Assembly (NCBI RefSeq): GCF_000400465.1
Contig: NW_008806282.1
Location: forward strand, 248,001 to 312,000
DNA from: Wallemia ichthyophaga EXF-994
Taxonomy: Eukaryota > Basidiomycota > Wallemiomycetes > Wallemiales > Wallemiaceae
Reading direction: 5' to 3'
DNA length: 64,000 nucleotides
In this document: piece after piece, positions 48,401-58,515 of the stretch
How positions within the stretch are numbered: position 1 is the stretch's first letter
Layout of the letters: every line of letters begins with the position of its first letter
Translations under genes and position numbers: made by a program
The notes under the pieces: generated by a model
Database searches by the model: none
What the model saw: only the letters and a program-made list of their open reading frames with translations
Told to the model about the DNA's origin: nothing

Positions 48401-49456
48401 ATCCAAAGCACTATAAATTTCAATTTACGTTTCTTCAGGAATCGCGACCCAGAACTTCTCAAACATGAGGTTTTGAGAAAAAGCGAGCTACCAAAACCTG
48501 GATCTTTAGTTGCTATTGATGCCGAGTTTGTTTCAATGAATAGAGTAAGGTCTGTTTATGTCAATCATAAACAAAGTCTTACACACTATCGAAGGAAGAA
48601 ATTGAATTTAGGTCTGATGGATCAAGATCTGTGATCAAGCCTTCAAAATTATCACTTGCTAGAGTGTCTGTTCTAAGAGGAGAAGGAATCAAGGAACAGA
48701 AACCATTCATTGACGATTATATTCATACCAGCGAACCGGTAATTGATTATCTAACAGAATTCTCTGGTATAATGCATGGAGACCTGGAACCAAGCACATC
48801 AAAGCATACACTCGTGCCACTAAAGGCAGCTTATCGTAAGCTTCGATTGCTTGTCGATATGGGATGTGTATTTATTGGCCACGGGTTGTCTCAGGATTTT
48901 AGAATAATTAGTGGGTTACTCTGATCTGACAAATCATGAATTGGAAAGCTAATGTTAAGCAGACTTATTCGTACCTAAAGATCAAATAATTGATACAGTG
49001 GCTTTATATCAAAAGAAAGACAGTCATAGGAAGCTCTCACTTAGATTCTTAAGTTGGTTTCTTCTTAAGCAGGATATACAGTTAGATACACATGATTCAA
49101 TTGAGGATGCAAGAGCTGCATTTTTACTATACAAAATGTATAAGGCTTTTGAAAAGGATGGCAGACTTGAGGATGTTTTAGATGATATTTACAGTGAAGG
49201 GAGAAGGTTGAATTGGAGACCACCTGTAAATACCAGTAGTACTAGTAGCAATCTAGCAATGCAATCACCTCCAAATACAAATGCTACGTTTCAAGTAAAA
49301 ATCCCACCACAACAGCAATCACAACCTGCAGCAGCATCAGCCTTTGCACCGTCAACATACATTGCATCACCTACGACAATACCATCGTTTTCACCACCAA
49401 TTGCAGCACCTTTGTTTAATAATCACCAGGGTACATCACGTAATCCATGGGATTAA
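45475..49456 (+). CDS. PAN2: PAN2 deadenylase catalytic subunit
   Basis: Exons 45475-45882, 45932-46131, 46178-47558, 47603-47971, 48019-48079, 48124-48233, 48280-48392, 48439-48544, 48595-48910 and 48963-49456 give 1,185 residues. With Pan3 it trims poly(A) tails of mRNA. An N-terminal WD40 region opens SPITSLSFDPYTELIWSGN. The Pan3-binding linker is basic (FISEQIREKLKNGS). The inactive ubiquitin-hydrolase domain reads THITNSYTNALLQILHHV, and the DEDD exonuclease has LVAIDAEFVSMN, GHGLSQDFRII and DTHDSIEDARAAFLLYKMY. The catalytic D-E and later aspartates are intact. Pro/Gln-rich tail of about 80 residues. Five small exons (61-113 nt) around 48 kb hide the C-terminal UCH region from simple frame reading. 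Confidence 0.96.
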
Positions 49457-49552
49457 TGTTATGTTGTATGAATCAGTAAAAAAATCTTACAAACAAATGC
49501 AGAAAATATTCTATTTTAGCGATGTGGGTTAGTTGTGAATGCGTTGTGACTA

Positions 49553-50258
49553 TTAGTTTTTATTCTTCTTGGCTTCTTCTCTAGCTTTAGCGTCTTGGTC
49601 TAACCAGAGTCTCATACCTGGTGGGAGTGTTTAGGATGGCAGCCAGACAATAAAGATAATACTAACCTAAAGCATCTTCTTTATCCGCATAGTAGCCTCT
49701 TTCAACTTCCCACACTTCGAAACCAAGAGTGTCTCTGTAAAGGCCGATAGCAGCTCTATTGGTTTTACGGACGTGGAGGCTAACGTATGCAGCGTTAAAG
49801 GCGTCTTTCATAGCAGTTTGAGATTGTTTCATCAACTTTTGAGCTAAACCTAGCCTTCTATACGATCTCAAGACGGAGATCGAGGTTACGTGACCGTTTG
49901 GCAGCTGTCCAGGTTTGTTGTCCATATCATCGTTCCTTTTGGGGTATAAGCTGATGAATACGATGAAAGAGACAAGCTGACATTTTTCCTAAGATGTAGC
50001 CGACGACTCGGCCTTTGTGATCTTCTGCTACGTATGATAATTGAGGCCAAGTGAGGGCGTGATAAAGGTCTTTTAGGATGATCGTTTAGGGTTAGGCTAG
50101 AATAGAGTAATTACTTACAGTATTTTATGTTGTAGTTCTCTGGCTGTGTGAAATGAATGAGCAATTGAATGGAATTGGATTGAGAGACTAACGAGGTTCA
50201 TGAGGTTTGTGTTCTGCATCCCAGTAAGGTCGTACGGTGTTGCTGGGCGTATGTTCAT
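49553..50258 (-). CDS. NAA10: N-terminal acetyltransferase NatA catalytic subunit (Naa10/Ard1)
   Basis: Exons (reverse) 50258-50193, 50143-50119, 50069-49982, 49935-49667 and 49617-49553 give 170 residues. It acetylates nascent chain N-termini at the ribosome with Naa15. Start [18 protein letters not shown], then [35 protein letters not shown], the acetyl-CoA loop [13 protein letters not shown] and [34 protein letters not shown] completes the fold. Length is shorter than yeast Ard1 (238) but like the human core. The tail is a short Lys/Glu/Ala helix. Intron 3 has a weak donor (GTCAGC). Exon 2 is only 25 nt. Confidence 0.95.
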
Positions 50259-50360
50259 TTTAATTTATTTTAATTTGAAAGTTATGTTATAGATGGTATG
50301 GGTTAAAGGCCAACGTTCATCAACTGGAGAAGAAGTTGTAGACAAAAGAACAAAGAAGAA

Positions 50361-50842
50361 ATGTCTACGCAGCCGCTTTTACAACGTACTCAAAATAAGA
50401 GGATAGCTTTACCTGTACGCGTCGAGCCAAAGGTGAGTGTCTAATGGTATTAGCAGCTACGTACTAACGGTGCTACTCTAGGTTTTCTTCGCAAATGAAA
50501 GAACGTTGGTTATATAATTATATTTCAAGAACACCATCTAACTCTCATTCTAGATTCTTAAGTTGGCTACACTTTGCCGTCATTCTCGGTGGATTAGCTA
50601 TTGGGCTGTTGAACTTTGGTGATCAGGTCGGTAAAATATCCGCAGGGATGTTTAGTTTCGTAGCTATGCTCATTATGGTTTATGCTCTCGTCACTTATCA
50701 TTGGAGAGCATCTGCTATAAGGAAGAGAGGCACCGGACCATACGATGATAGATTAGGACCAACAATACTATGCTTCTGCTTGTTGTCAGCAGTTATGGTC
50801 AATTTCTATTTAAGGTTTGCGAGCGGTGAAGATGACATTTGA
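50361..50842 (+). CDS. VTC1: Vacuolar transporter chaperone subunit Vtc1
   Basis: Exons 50361-50432, 50482-50504 and 50554-50842 give 127 residues (yeast Vtc1 129). It is the small membrane subunit of the VTC polyphosphate polymerase. Start [18 protein letters not shown], then the family core [20 protein letters not shown], joined across a 23 nt exon. Three membrane segments follow: [33 protein letters not shown] and [20 protein letters not shown]. Divergent from NAA10 (102 bp between starts). Confidence 0.95.
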
Positions 50843-50953
50843 TGGACAGACATGTGGAGGTGACGCTTACATATGGACAATTGTTGGATATTCTCTTTTT
50901 AAACACGAACACGAATATTTAGTTTGTAAAATAGAATCAATTACAATAATAAA

Positions 50954-51787
50954 CTAGTAGGGTTTATATCTACGATTTTGTTTAGAATCTTCAACCTTTC
51001 TCTTGTCATTCTCGAATTTGAGTCTGAGATGAGCGAGGTCGTGTCTCTTTTTATCTCTCCTCTGCCATCTATAGAAGTCATCTAGAGGCTGATTGAACTT
51101 TCTCTTCTTTCTTCTGTATTCTGAGCTGTCTTCATCTACTTTACCACCGTTGAATAGCTTCGATGCGACTTGTACACCAGCTTCATTTGCAGCCCTACCA
51201 TGTTTACCACCTCTTTCAACAAGAGTGAAACCGTCATCTTCCATCTTGGATTCAATCTCATTTGAGATTTGTCTATTCTTTTCTATAATTTGATCTTGTT
51301 CGAATTGCTTTATGTAGTTAGTTGAAAATGATCTTATATCATTGTGATTAGGTCTAAGTGATTTGTATAGCTGTATTAATGAAGTTGTTGTATTGAGTGA
51401 ATGATTTTCTAACTTGATTTTGTTTGAGTTTAGTATTTTAGTCAAGTCTTTTTCAGTCTTTAATATTAGATGCACGTTTCTATTAAAGTTGCTTAAGTGA
51501 TTTAGCTTATCTTGTTGATCATTACCAGATGGATAGTCGATCGTACTAAGAGCCAAGCTACTCCTTCTCATTGAATCGATTTCAGCGACATTATTGAAAG
51601 TGTTGTAAATATCCTCATCATTCATATCTATCGGTAATTGGGTAACGAAAATTGTTCTATCACTTGGGAAATGATCGCTTATTGATCTATTTGCAATATG
51701 CTGCTTTATATAGATTGTATGAATGCTTTTATCCCCTCTAAGTAATTTTATCCTGTTGAATCCATTCACTTTATCTGACTTTGCCAT
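50954..51787 (-). CDS. RRP7: Ribosomal RNA processing protein Rrp7
   Basis: Single exon, 277 residues. Rrp7 is a component of the 90S/small-subunit processome (UTP-C). The N-terminal half has an RRM-like fold (TIFVTQLPIDMNDEDIYNTF), and the C-terminal domain has DGFTLVERGGKHGR followed by a basic helix ending QPLDDFYRWQRRDKKRHDL, the family signature. No introns, unusual here. Codon use and AT level are like the neighbouring lipase gene and somewhat more AT-rich than genes to the left. Confidence 0.94.
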   Translation of the reverse strand: MAKSDKVNGFNRIKLLRGDKSIHTIYIKQHIANRSISDHFPSDRTIFVTQLPIDMNDEDIYNTFNNVAEIDSMRRSSLALSTIDYPSGNDQQDKLNHLSNFNRNVHLILKTEKDLTKILNSNKIKLENHSLNTTTSLIQLYKSLRPNHNDIRSFSTNYIKQFEQDQIIEKNRQISNEIESKMEDDGFTLVERGGKHGRAANEAGVQVASKLFNGGKVDEDSSEYRRKKRKFNQPLDDFYRWQRRDKKRHDLAHLRLKFENDKRKVEDSKQNRRYKPY

Positions 51788-51826
51788 GCTTGTATAAAAA
51801 GAAGAACAAATTGCTAGAATTACAAA

Positions 51827-53095
51827 TTATTTCATTTCCTCTAAACCTAATTGAATATCTTGTAATATTTTATAAAAGCAAATCTCTACTGCATCTGCTC
51901 CCCAAAAGAAGTCACAATGTTCACCACCTTCAAAGTAATCAACTCTTCTTAACCTAACACTCTCATGCGTCTTTAATCTTTCTAGTAATGGTTCAACCAG
52001 TACTAATTTATCATCAGTACCAACGTATAAGCTTAATGGTGGAAATTTTGGTATGGACTGGTTCTTCTCGTCAACTTGATCACCAGTACTAAACCAACGA
52101 TCTTTGCGTGTATCTAACGTACAACCTTTGGTTGAGAAGCCATCTTTACCTGCCCACCAATGAACAGATTTTGATGAAACGGGTGAAGGTGTGAATCTAA
52201 ACATTTTTGCTTTACGTCTATTTAACCAGTTCTTATCTGTCCAACTGAATAAGAAGGCAAACATTTGATATCCTAATAAAGCAAAAGCTCTTTTTGGTGT
52301 ATAATTGAAAGCTAACGTCATTAAGGGAATGAAATCCAAGTCACCAAAGATGAATTTCCAACTATTCCAATCAAGGTTTTTGATAGCAGTGAAAGGGAAC
52401 CCAGTTGTTAAAGGACCAGCATAAACAGCTGGAGCTAAAGCAATGAAACTGCTAATTGAATTTGATAAATGAGGGCAATGATCTAAACTCAACGACATAA
52501 AAGCTAGACCGTTACCTTGTGAATGACCAATGAAAGATAAATGATTGAAACCGCTATCAGATTTGATGTGATTGATAAGACAAGGTAGATCCTGTGTAGC
52601 TAAATCTTGCATAGTGTAATTCCAAAACTTAGGATCATTCTTTTTCAAGTGCTGGTGACCCATATTGAAAACGCCTCGAGTATTACCCAAATAAACCTGA
52701 TAATCACCTTGAGTAGATAACCAAAAAGCTAAACTACGTTCTTCGGAGGTGATGAAAGAACCAGAAGATTGGAATAGACCATGTAAGATTAGAATTGGGT
52801 ATAATTTCTTATTTCTATCATGTGAAGGGTTTATAACTTTATTAACTAACAATTGATAACCATCATTTGTGTATATTATTTGATTTTGAATATCAAAACC
52901 AGCTTGATTAGCGTAGTAGACTGGATCAGGGGTTATTAATTCATTCTTGTATTTCTTGTAATCATCCCAATCTCTTCTCTTTGGTGGTGTTGAAGGTGAA
53001 GTGAGAAATAAATAAAATCTGATAACTAAAGCGTAAATGACTACTAAAATTAAAGCGAATGATGAAATTGTATTTGAAATTATTCTATTTGTCAT
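51827..53095 (-). CDS. Steryl-ester hydrolase-like acid lipase (Tgl1/Yeh family)
   Basis: Single exon, 422 residues. The N-terminal membrane anchor (about 6-35) precedes an alpha/beta hydrolase. Blocks are TNDGYQLLVNKVINP (AB-hydrolase-associated lipase region), ILHGLFQSSGSFI, YQVYLGNTRGVFNMGH and nucleophile elbow FIGHSQGN. The C-terminal acid and histidine come in VGTDDKLV and EGGEHCDFFWG. Family members cleave steryl esters at lipid droplets or the plasma membrane. The frame extends upstream to a TTG at 53158; the first ATG (53095) places the anchor at the very N-terminus. Divergent from QCR7 with 78 bp between starts. Confidence 0.92.
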   Translation of the reverse strand: MTNRIISNTISSFALILVVIYALVIRFYLFLTSPSTPPKRRDWDDYKKYKNELITPDPVYYANQAGFDIQNQIIYTNDGYQLLVNKVINPSHDRNKKLYPILILHGLFQSSGSFITSEERSLAFWLSTQGDYQVYLGNTRGVFNMGHQHLKKNDPKFWNYTMQDLATQDLPCLINHIKSDSGFNHLSFIGHSQGNGLAFMSLSLDHCPHLSNSISSFIALAPAVYAGPLTTGFPFTAIKNLDWNSWKFIFGDLDFIPLMTLAFNYTPKRAFALLGYQMFAFLFSWTDKNWLNRRKAKMFRFTPSPVSSKSVHWWAGKDGFSTKGCTLDTRKDRWFSTGDQVDEKNQSIPKFPPLSLYVGTDDKLVLVEPLLERLKTHESVRLRRVDYFEGGEHCDFFWGADAVEICFYKILQDIQLGLEEMK

Positions 53096-53173
53096 TTTAT
53101 AGTTGAAACAATCAACTTTAAACCTTTTAATCTCTTGGAATCTCTTGGATTCTAACAAGCAAGGTTTCTGAAA

Positions 53174-53760
53174 ATGGTCAACCCTTTGAAAATCAGGTTG
53201 GTATCTAATAATTGTTAGTATTCGCTCAATTTAATTTCGAATTATCAGTCTCGCACCTTACATTAAAGGTGGCCTTAGAAAATCACTTGAACCAATTGCT
53301 AAGGGCTATTTAAAGTGGGTTTAAAGTTAGTTAACGTTTTGCAATTCCAATTTAATTCAATTTAATAGCCTTGCTGGCTTCAAGCAAGTCGGCTTGAGAT
53401 GTTAGTCAAAACTCTATCCTGATTTGCCACTAATAAATAGCAGATGACGATCTCATTCAAGAGGAAAACGATCAAATGCAAAAAGTTTGTTCTTTTTTAC
53501 CGCTATAACTCACTTTAACGCCAGACTAAAAGGTACTCGGTCGTCTCTCACCAAGAGAGGAATATGACAGAGTTTGGAGATTAAGAAGAGCCATTAACCA
53601 ATCCATCCAACACAAAGATTTACCTGCTGAGCAATGGTCTGAGGAAGACTCATCACAACAGCGTTACCTCACTGATAGAATTGTCCAAGTCACGAACGAG
53701 TACACTGAAAGAGAGTTGTTAGATAACCCAGAGTTTAAAATTGAACCAAAGCACCATTAA
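53174..53760 (+). CDS. QCR7: Cytochrome bc1 complex subunit 7 (Qcr7/UQCRB)
   Basis: Exons 53174-53196, 53249-53314, 53369-53400, 53444-53484 and 53533-53760 give 129 residues, the family length. A matrix-side subunit of respiratory complex III. Sequence blocks are SLAPYIKGGLRKSL, NLAGFKQVGLRYDDLIQEEN, RLSPREEYDRVWRLRRAINQ and LPAEQWSEEDSSQQRYLTD. Four introns in the first half leave exons of 23-66 nt, so the N-terminal half is invisible as an open frame. Each junction was fixed by family sequence and phase; the 3' splice sites before RYDD and before VLGRL have competing AGs nearby. Confidence 0.92.
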
Positions 53761-53882
53761 TTTGTTGTTATCATATATATGTTTTTTCATCTTTATTTTC
53801 AATCACTACGTCAATCCTCGTCTACTAACCGAGGTTATTTGTAAAAGCATCCTTCAATTAATAATCTTCAAGTACAAGCATC

Positions 53883-55488
53883 ATGGCTTTTTACTTGAAT
53901 CATTTAAGGAAGAAGGATTGGCTCGCTTTGAGCTGCGATAGACTGCCGAACTTTATCAACGGGAAATTCATTCAATCGAATACACACAATTTCCATCCAG
54001 TCACAGATCCTGTTAGTTTCTTCTATTTGATTTATGTGCTCCCCTTCTTACCCACTTACCCCACAGTCCACTAACAAAGTTCTCTCCTTAACCCCTGAAT
54101 CCACTCATGATGAGATCACTTCTTCAATCAACACCTCCTTTACCGCTTTCAATCAATGGAAATCTTCCTCAGTTCTATCAAGGCAGAAGTTCGTTTTAAA
54201 CTTTCAACACCAAATTAGGCTCCACTTTGATGACTTAGCAATCGCTGTAGCATTTGAGAATGGCAAGACTTTCAATGACGCCAAAGGCGATGTCTTGAGA
54301 GGTTTACAAGTCGTCGATTATGCCGCTTCTATACCTACAACTTTAATGGGCTCTTTCTTGCAGGTTTCTGATCATATTGATACTCATACAAGAAAACTAC
54401 CATTAGGTGTCTGTACTATGATCGCTCCAAACAATTTTCCTTCTATGATTCCCAATTGGTCTTTACCTTTAGCTATAGCTACCGGTAACTCTCTCATACT
54501 CAAACCTTCTCAACGCACTCCAACCGCTTCTTTGTTATTAGCTGAATTAGCTTCTATTTCTGGCTTACCTGATGGTGTTCTCAATGTTATTAATGGTACA
54601 AACAATGTCGTTGACTCTTTAATCACTCATGATCATGTCAAAGCTGTCAGTTTCGTCGGTAGTGATCACGCCGGCAAACATGTTTACGAGAAAGCTACTC
54701 AACATAGTAAGCGCGCTCAAGTAAACATGGGCGCAAAGAACCACGCTGTTGTTTTACCTGATGCTGTAAAAGATGCTTCAATCAACTCCATCTTAGGTGC
54801 TGCTTTCGGTGCTGCTGGCCAAAGATGTATGGCTTTATCTGTCGCAATTTTAGTTGGTGATTCTCGCAAATGGTTACCTGATATTATAGAAAAAGCTTCT
54901 GATTTCAAAGTTGGTAATGGTTTTGATCATACCACAGATGTTGGTCCGGTCATCTCACCTGAATCGAAATCTCGTGTTTTATCATTAATTAAACAATCAA
55001 GAGAACAAGGTGCAAATGTTTTGTTAGACGGTTCTAATGTATCCGTCAAAGGCTTCGAAGATGGTAATTTTGTTGGCCCAACAATAATATCAATCCCTTC
55101 TACTCAATTGGATATCTATAAAACTGAAGTATTTGGTCCAGTTCTTTTGCTATTAGAGGCTGAAACTCTCGATGAAGCTGTTCAAATCATTAACAAAAAT
55201 AAGTATGGTAACGGTGCTTCTATCTTCACCGAATCAGGCTCAGCTGCTAGATTGTTTGAGTCAAAAGTCGAGCCCGGTCAAATTGGTATAAACATTCCTC
55301 TTCCAGTTCCTCTACCCTTCTTTTCATGGTCAGGCAACAAAGCTAGCTTTGCCGGTGAGAATAGCTTTTATGGTGAACAAGGTGTCAACTTTTACACACA
55401 AACTAAAACAACTACATCCATGTTCAAACCTTCTAATCAAACTCCTACAATTGAAAGGCCATCTACTAGTATGCCAACAATTGTCTAA
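53883..55488 (+). CDS. Aldehyde dehydrogenase, methylmalonate-semialdehyde type
   Basis: Exons 53883-54011 and 54067-55488 give 516 residues. The CoA-acylating family converts methylmalonate or malonate semialdehyde in valine/beta-alanine breakdown, usually in mitochondria. Blocks are NFINGKFIQSNT, KLPLGVCTMIAPNNFPSMIP, ATGNSLILKPSQRTP and KAVSFVGSDHAGKHVYEKAT. The catalytic cysteine lies in AAGQRCMALSVAIL, followed by EVFGPVLLLLEAETLDEA and NIPLPVPLPFFSW. The N-terminus (MAFYLNHLRKKDWLALS) is short and only weakly presequence-like. The stop codon shares bases with the stop of the convergent phosphoesterase. Confidence 0.93.
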
Positions 55489-57736
55489 CCACTTCTTGTC
55501 TTTAAATACTCTTCAATAACATCTCTTATACTAAGATTTGTATACTTCTCTTCAATTGTATACTCTGTACGAGGACTTAATATACTAAGAGCCCTTTCAA
55601 TGAATGGTTGTAAACTGTAATAAATTGAGTTTATGGTAATACTTTCACTGTGTCCCTCACAATGATATGAAAACAACGTCAACTAAATCTTCATCCTCTA
55701 AACTATCTAGTTCGGTTGAAAATAGTGCTGGCTGATCATAATATTCCAATCTTGCATGTGCAACATCATCTCCTACTCCAGGGCATGTATCATCAGTTTT
55801 CTTCATATAATTAGTCTCGCGTTGATATTAAGCCCACACTTACGTATCCGATAGATAGGCTTTTTAATTCGTTTGTACTGGACAGGAAAGGATTTTCAGG
55901 TAAGTTATTAAGTGTTACGAGCATCTTCTTAGCAATCCTGAATGGCACATCTACGATAATTGATCAGGTGATACCATTTTTGTGGAGTATTAAAGACTCA
56001 CCCTTAACAAACGGTAACGAATTGCTGAATGGAAATGCCGTAAACACATCATTCTTGTTAACCATTCCCTTGTATAAATCAAATCTGATAGCACCAGAAT
56101 TCATCAAAATTAGCCTATTCAGCAAGGTGAATATTTTTAACATACTGAGTTTGTGACTAACCTCGGTACGCCCTCATACTCGCGGCTAGGGTTTTTGATT
56201 GACGGCAAGACTTCATGTTTCATCCAATACGTAAGTGAATCTGGATGTGTAGCAGGTACACGACTTTGGTAAAGATCTCTGTCTATCTTTCCGATAATTT
56301 GCCCGAGTCCTAATTTGTTCCAAAGTTTCATTAGTTCTTCCTTAATTTTCTTTCCCAAGTGAGTCACAAGCTTTGACTTGTCTATATCTAAATGCCATGC
56401 ATAACCAACGGGGTTTGCATCTAAATATTTACGTGAGACTTCCAGCTCTCCGTCGCTTGATATATTTACACCCATCCAGCCAACAGTCTCTAAGAACCGA
56501 CCACTTGCCATGCGTACGTCCCTTCCATCATCATAGTTGAAAACGCAATCTCTAACGTGTTGATGTCCGCCAAAGCTGATAATTGGAACCAGAGGATGCT
56601 TTTGCTTTAATTTTTCTAAAACAACATTCCAACTAGAGTCATTGATAGCCATATGCGCTATGATTAAGAAGCTGTAATGCAAATCAGTTTATTCCTTAAA
56701 ATAAAAACTCGACCAACAACTCAGGAGCTTCATCTGTCGCTTCATCAAACCAGGCTTCTTTGACTAATGTAATGTCAAAACATGTAAGAGCATTCACCGT
56801 CAACACTCACCCATTTCTTCGATCGGTTGTACGTGTGCTCTCCAATTTGAGTTTGGAAAATTCTTCGAGCATTATAGTTAAAGCTTATTCAATTTGAAAA
56901 TAACTCACGAATAGTATACCAAACGCAGTAAATTTGCGTCCGGATTTTGTGACGTGTTTAAGATATCTTTCTTAATCAAAAGATTAGCATTTACTAGGGT
57001 AAATATTATTTCGTACCGCCTATTGACACAGATTCATTCGTGTCTGGGTCAGTTATATTTGTGTTTGATGTCAGATAGCGTTTGCTCCTGGATTCACTAT
57101 AAGTCAAGCCGTAACAGCATTACTAGCTTACCACTTTGTGGTGAAATTCTTGTAGATGTCGAGCGTAACATCCGGATTGTATAAACCATGGTTACCAATA
57201 GTGAGCATATCAATATCCAGCATTGAGATTATGTTATTGGTGTCATGTCCATTAACATCTAAGTTATGTTAGCACTGGCTGTAGGGCATCAACCATACTA
57301 CCTCCTGGTTTGACAGCATCCGATAGTCCACTACCATCATGCAGATCTCCACTATCTATTACGAATAATTCAACGCCTTTATCATTGGCTTTGGAGCGCA
57401 TGTGATCTACAAAAGAGGCATAGTCCCCCCAGTCTCCACTACCTGATCGTGTGTTAATGACTTAATATTCAAGCGATATGTCAAGTTACCATTCGGTTCA
57501 GGTGCGCTCTTTTTCTTGTGTCCAGCTAGCCAACCTAGATGATATCAGTCCAGATAATAGATGACATCGACAAGCTCACCGTGTATGTCTGTCGTATGCA
57601 GGAAATTGTACTCTCCCCACTCTATTGATCGCGAGGGTGGGACAGGGTTGATGTCTTGTCGTTGCATAAATACATCGATGTAATAGAACGTCAGTATTGT
57701 CAGAATGAATATAACTGAATCGGTTTTTGTGCCCAT
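55485..57736 (-). CDS. Secretory calcineurin-like phosphoesterase / 5'-nucleotidase-like (YHR202W type)
   Basis: Thirteen exons (reverse): 57736-57580, 57534-57490, 57442-57302, 57258-57132, 57087-57017, 56970-56909, 56862-56811, 56763-56721, 56671-56162, 56114-56002, 55950-55844, 55800-55661 and 55614-55485; 565 residues. An N-terminal hydrophobic segment suggests a signal anchor. Metallophosphatase motifs are FLHTTDIHGW, DSGDLHDGSG, LTIGNHGLY, FLIIAHMA and FGGHQHVRD, covering the D-H, GD, GNH and GHxH metal ligands. The nucleotidase C-terminal domain has LILMNSGAIRFDLYKG and FTAFPFSNSLPF. The last intron (55615-55660) removes an apparent stop and frame change near the end. Substrate unknown. 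Most intron-dense gene in the window. Confidence 0.9.
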
Positions 57737-58253
57737 TGACGATTGGCGGTTTTGATCAAGGAGGGTTAGTTCAATTCGACAAGAGACACTGGTAGACACA
57801 TAGAAATATTACATGATCATAAAAATCCGTGAGTCTATAAGCGTGATTTGCAAAACACAATCTCTGATTGTCACACTACATTTCTGATTTATCTATGACG
57901 TATCACCAAAGGGGAGCACTAGAGGGTGACTCAAAAGACTCCGACCGATTAGCGTCAAGTTTGCCATGTAATTACGACGAAAGTTCTCATAAAGCTGTTA
58001 AATACCGTCCTCCCAATCAGCTGCTGAGAAACTTAGGGTTTTTAATGTTGACAAAGTATTATACCGACAAATTATTCCAATCAAACCAGCATGTCAGTCT
58101 CATAATATCATAATTATTCCAAACCAGCTCTCCTCCCATCTTGATACTATTACTGAGCAAATGGTTGATATACAGCTTTTGGAAAGCTCAATTTAAAGGG
58201 GCTGTATTGTTAAGTCTGGTTTGGTTATAGAAACTTTTGCTGAACGTAAGTCG

Positions 58254-58515
58254 TTTGAATTATTTTCTCGCCTTTTATCTGCTCGGAAGTTGCGTTGCGC
58301 TATTGCTCTGGAGCTCGCAATAGCGATGTGAAGTATTGTTACTGTGATATAAGACGTGTAGCGCTGATAGGTCTCAATATTGGCTCCTGGGAGTAAGGCA
58401 AGCTGGCTTACTTACTTTAAAGTCATCTGAAGTATCAAACGCAACAAAAAGTAGACTCATCTACACTCATAAAAGTTATTTGGCTTCACCAGTTGCATTA
58501 CGAGAAATCAATTAG
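58254..58515 (+). repeat. In-facing inverted repeat, left copy
   Basis: From TTTGAATTATTTTCTCGCC inward, this matches the reverse complement of the right copy. Strong anchors are GCCTTTTATCT, the GCTCGCA-TAGCGATGTG block, GTGATATAAGACG, and ATTGGCTCCTG-GAGTAAGGC-GGCTGGCTT. Similarity is best over the first 170 bases, roughly four in five by eye, and fades through GAAGT-CAAAC-AACAAAAA and ATAAAAGTTATTTGGC. Confidence 0.8.

Noticed and set aside
53741-53960. Forward frames after QCR7
   Set aside because: They begin inside the QCR7 stop region and overlap the dehydrogenase start out of frame.
55485-55682. Frameshift or pseudogene at the phosphoesterase C-terminus
   Set aside because: A normal 46 nt intron restores a single frame.
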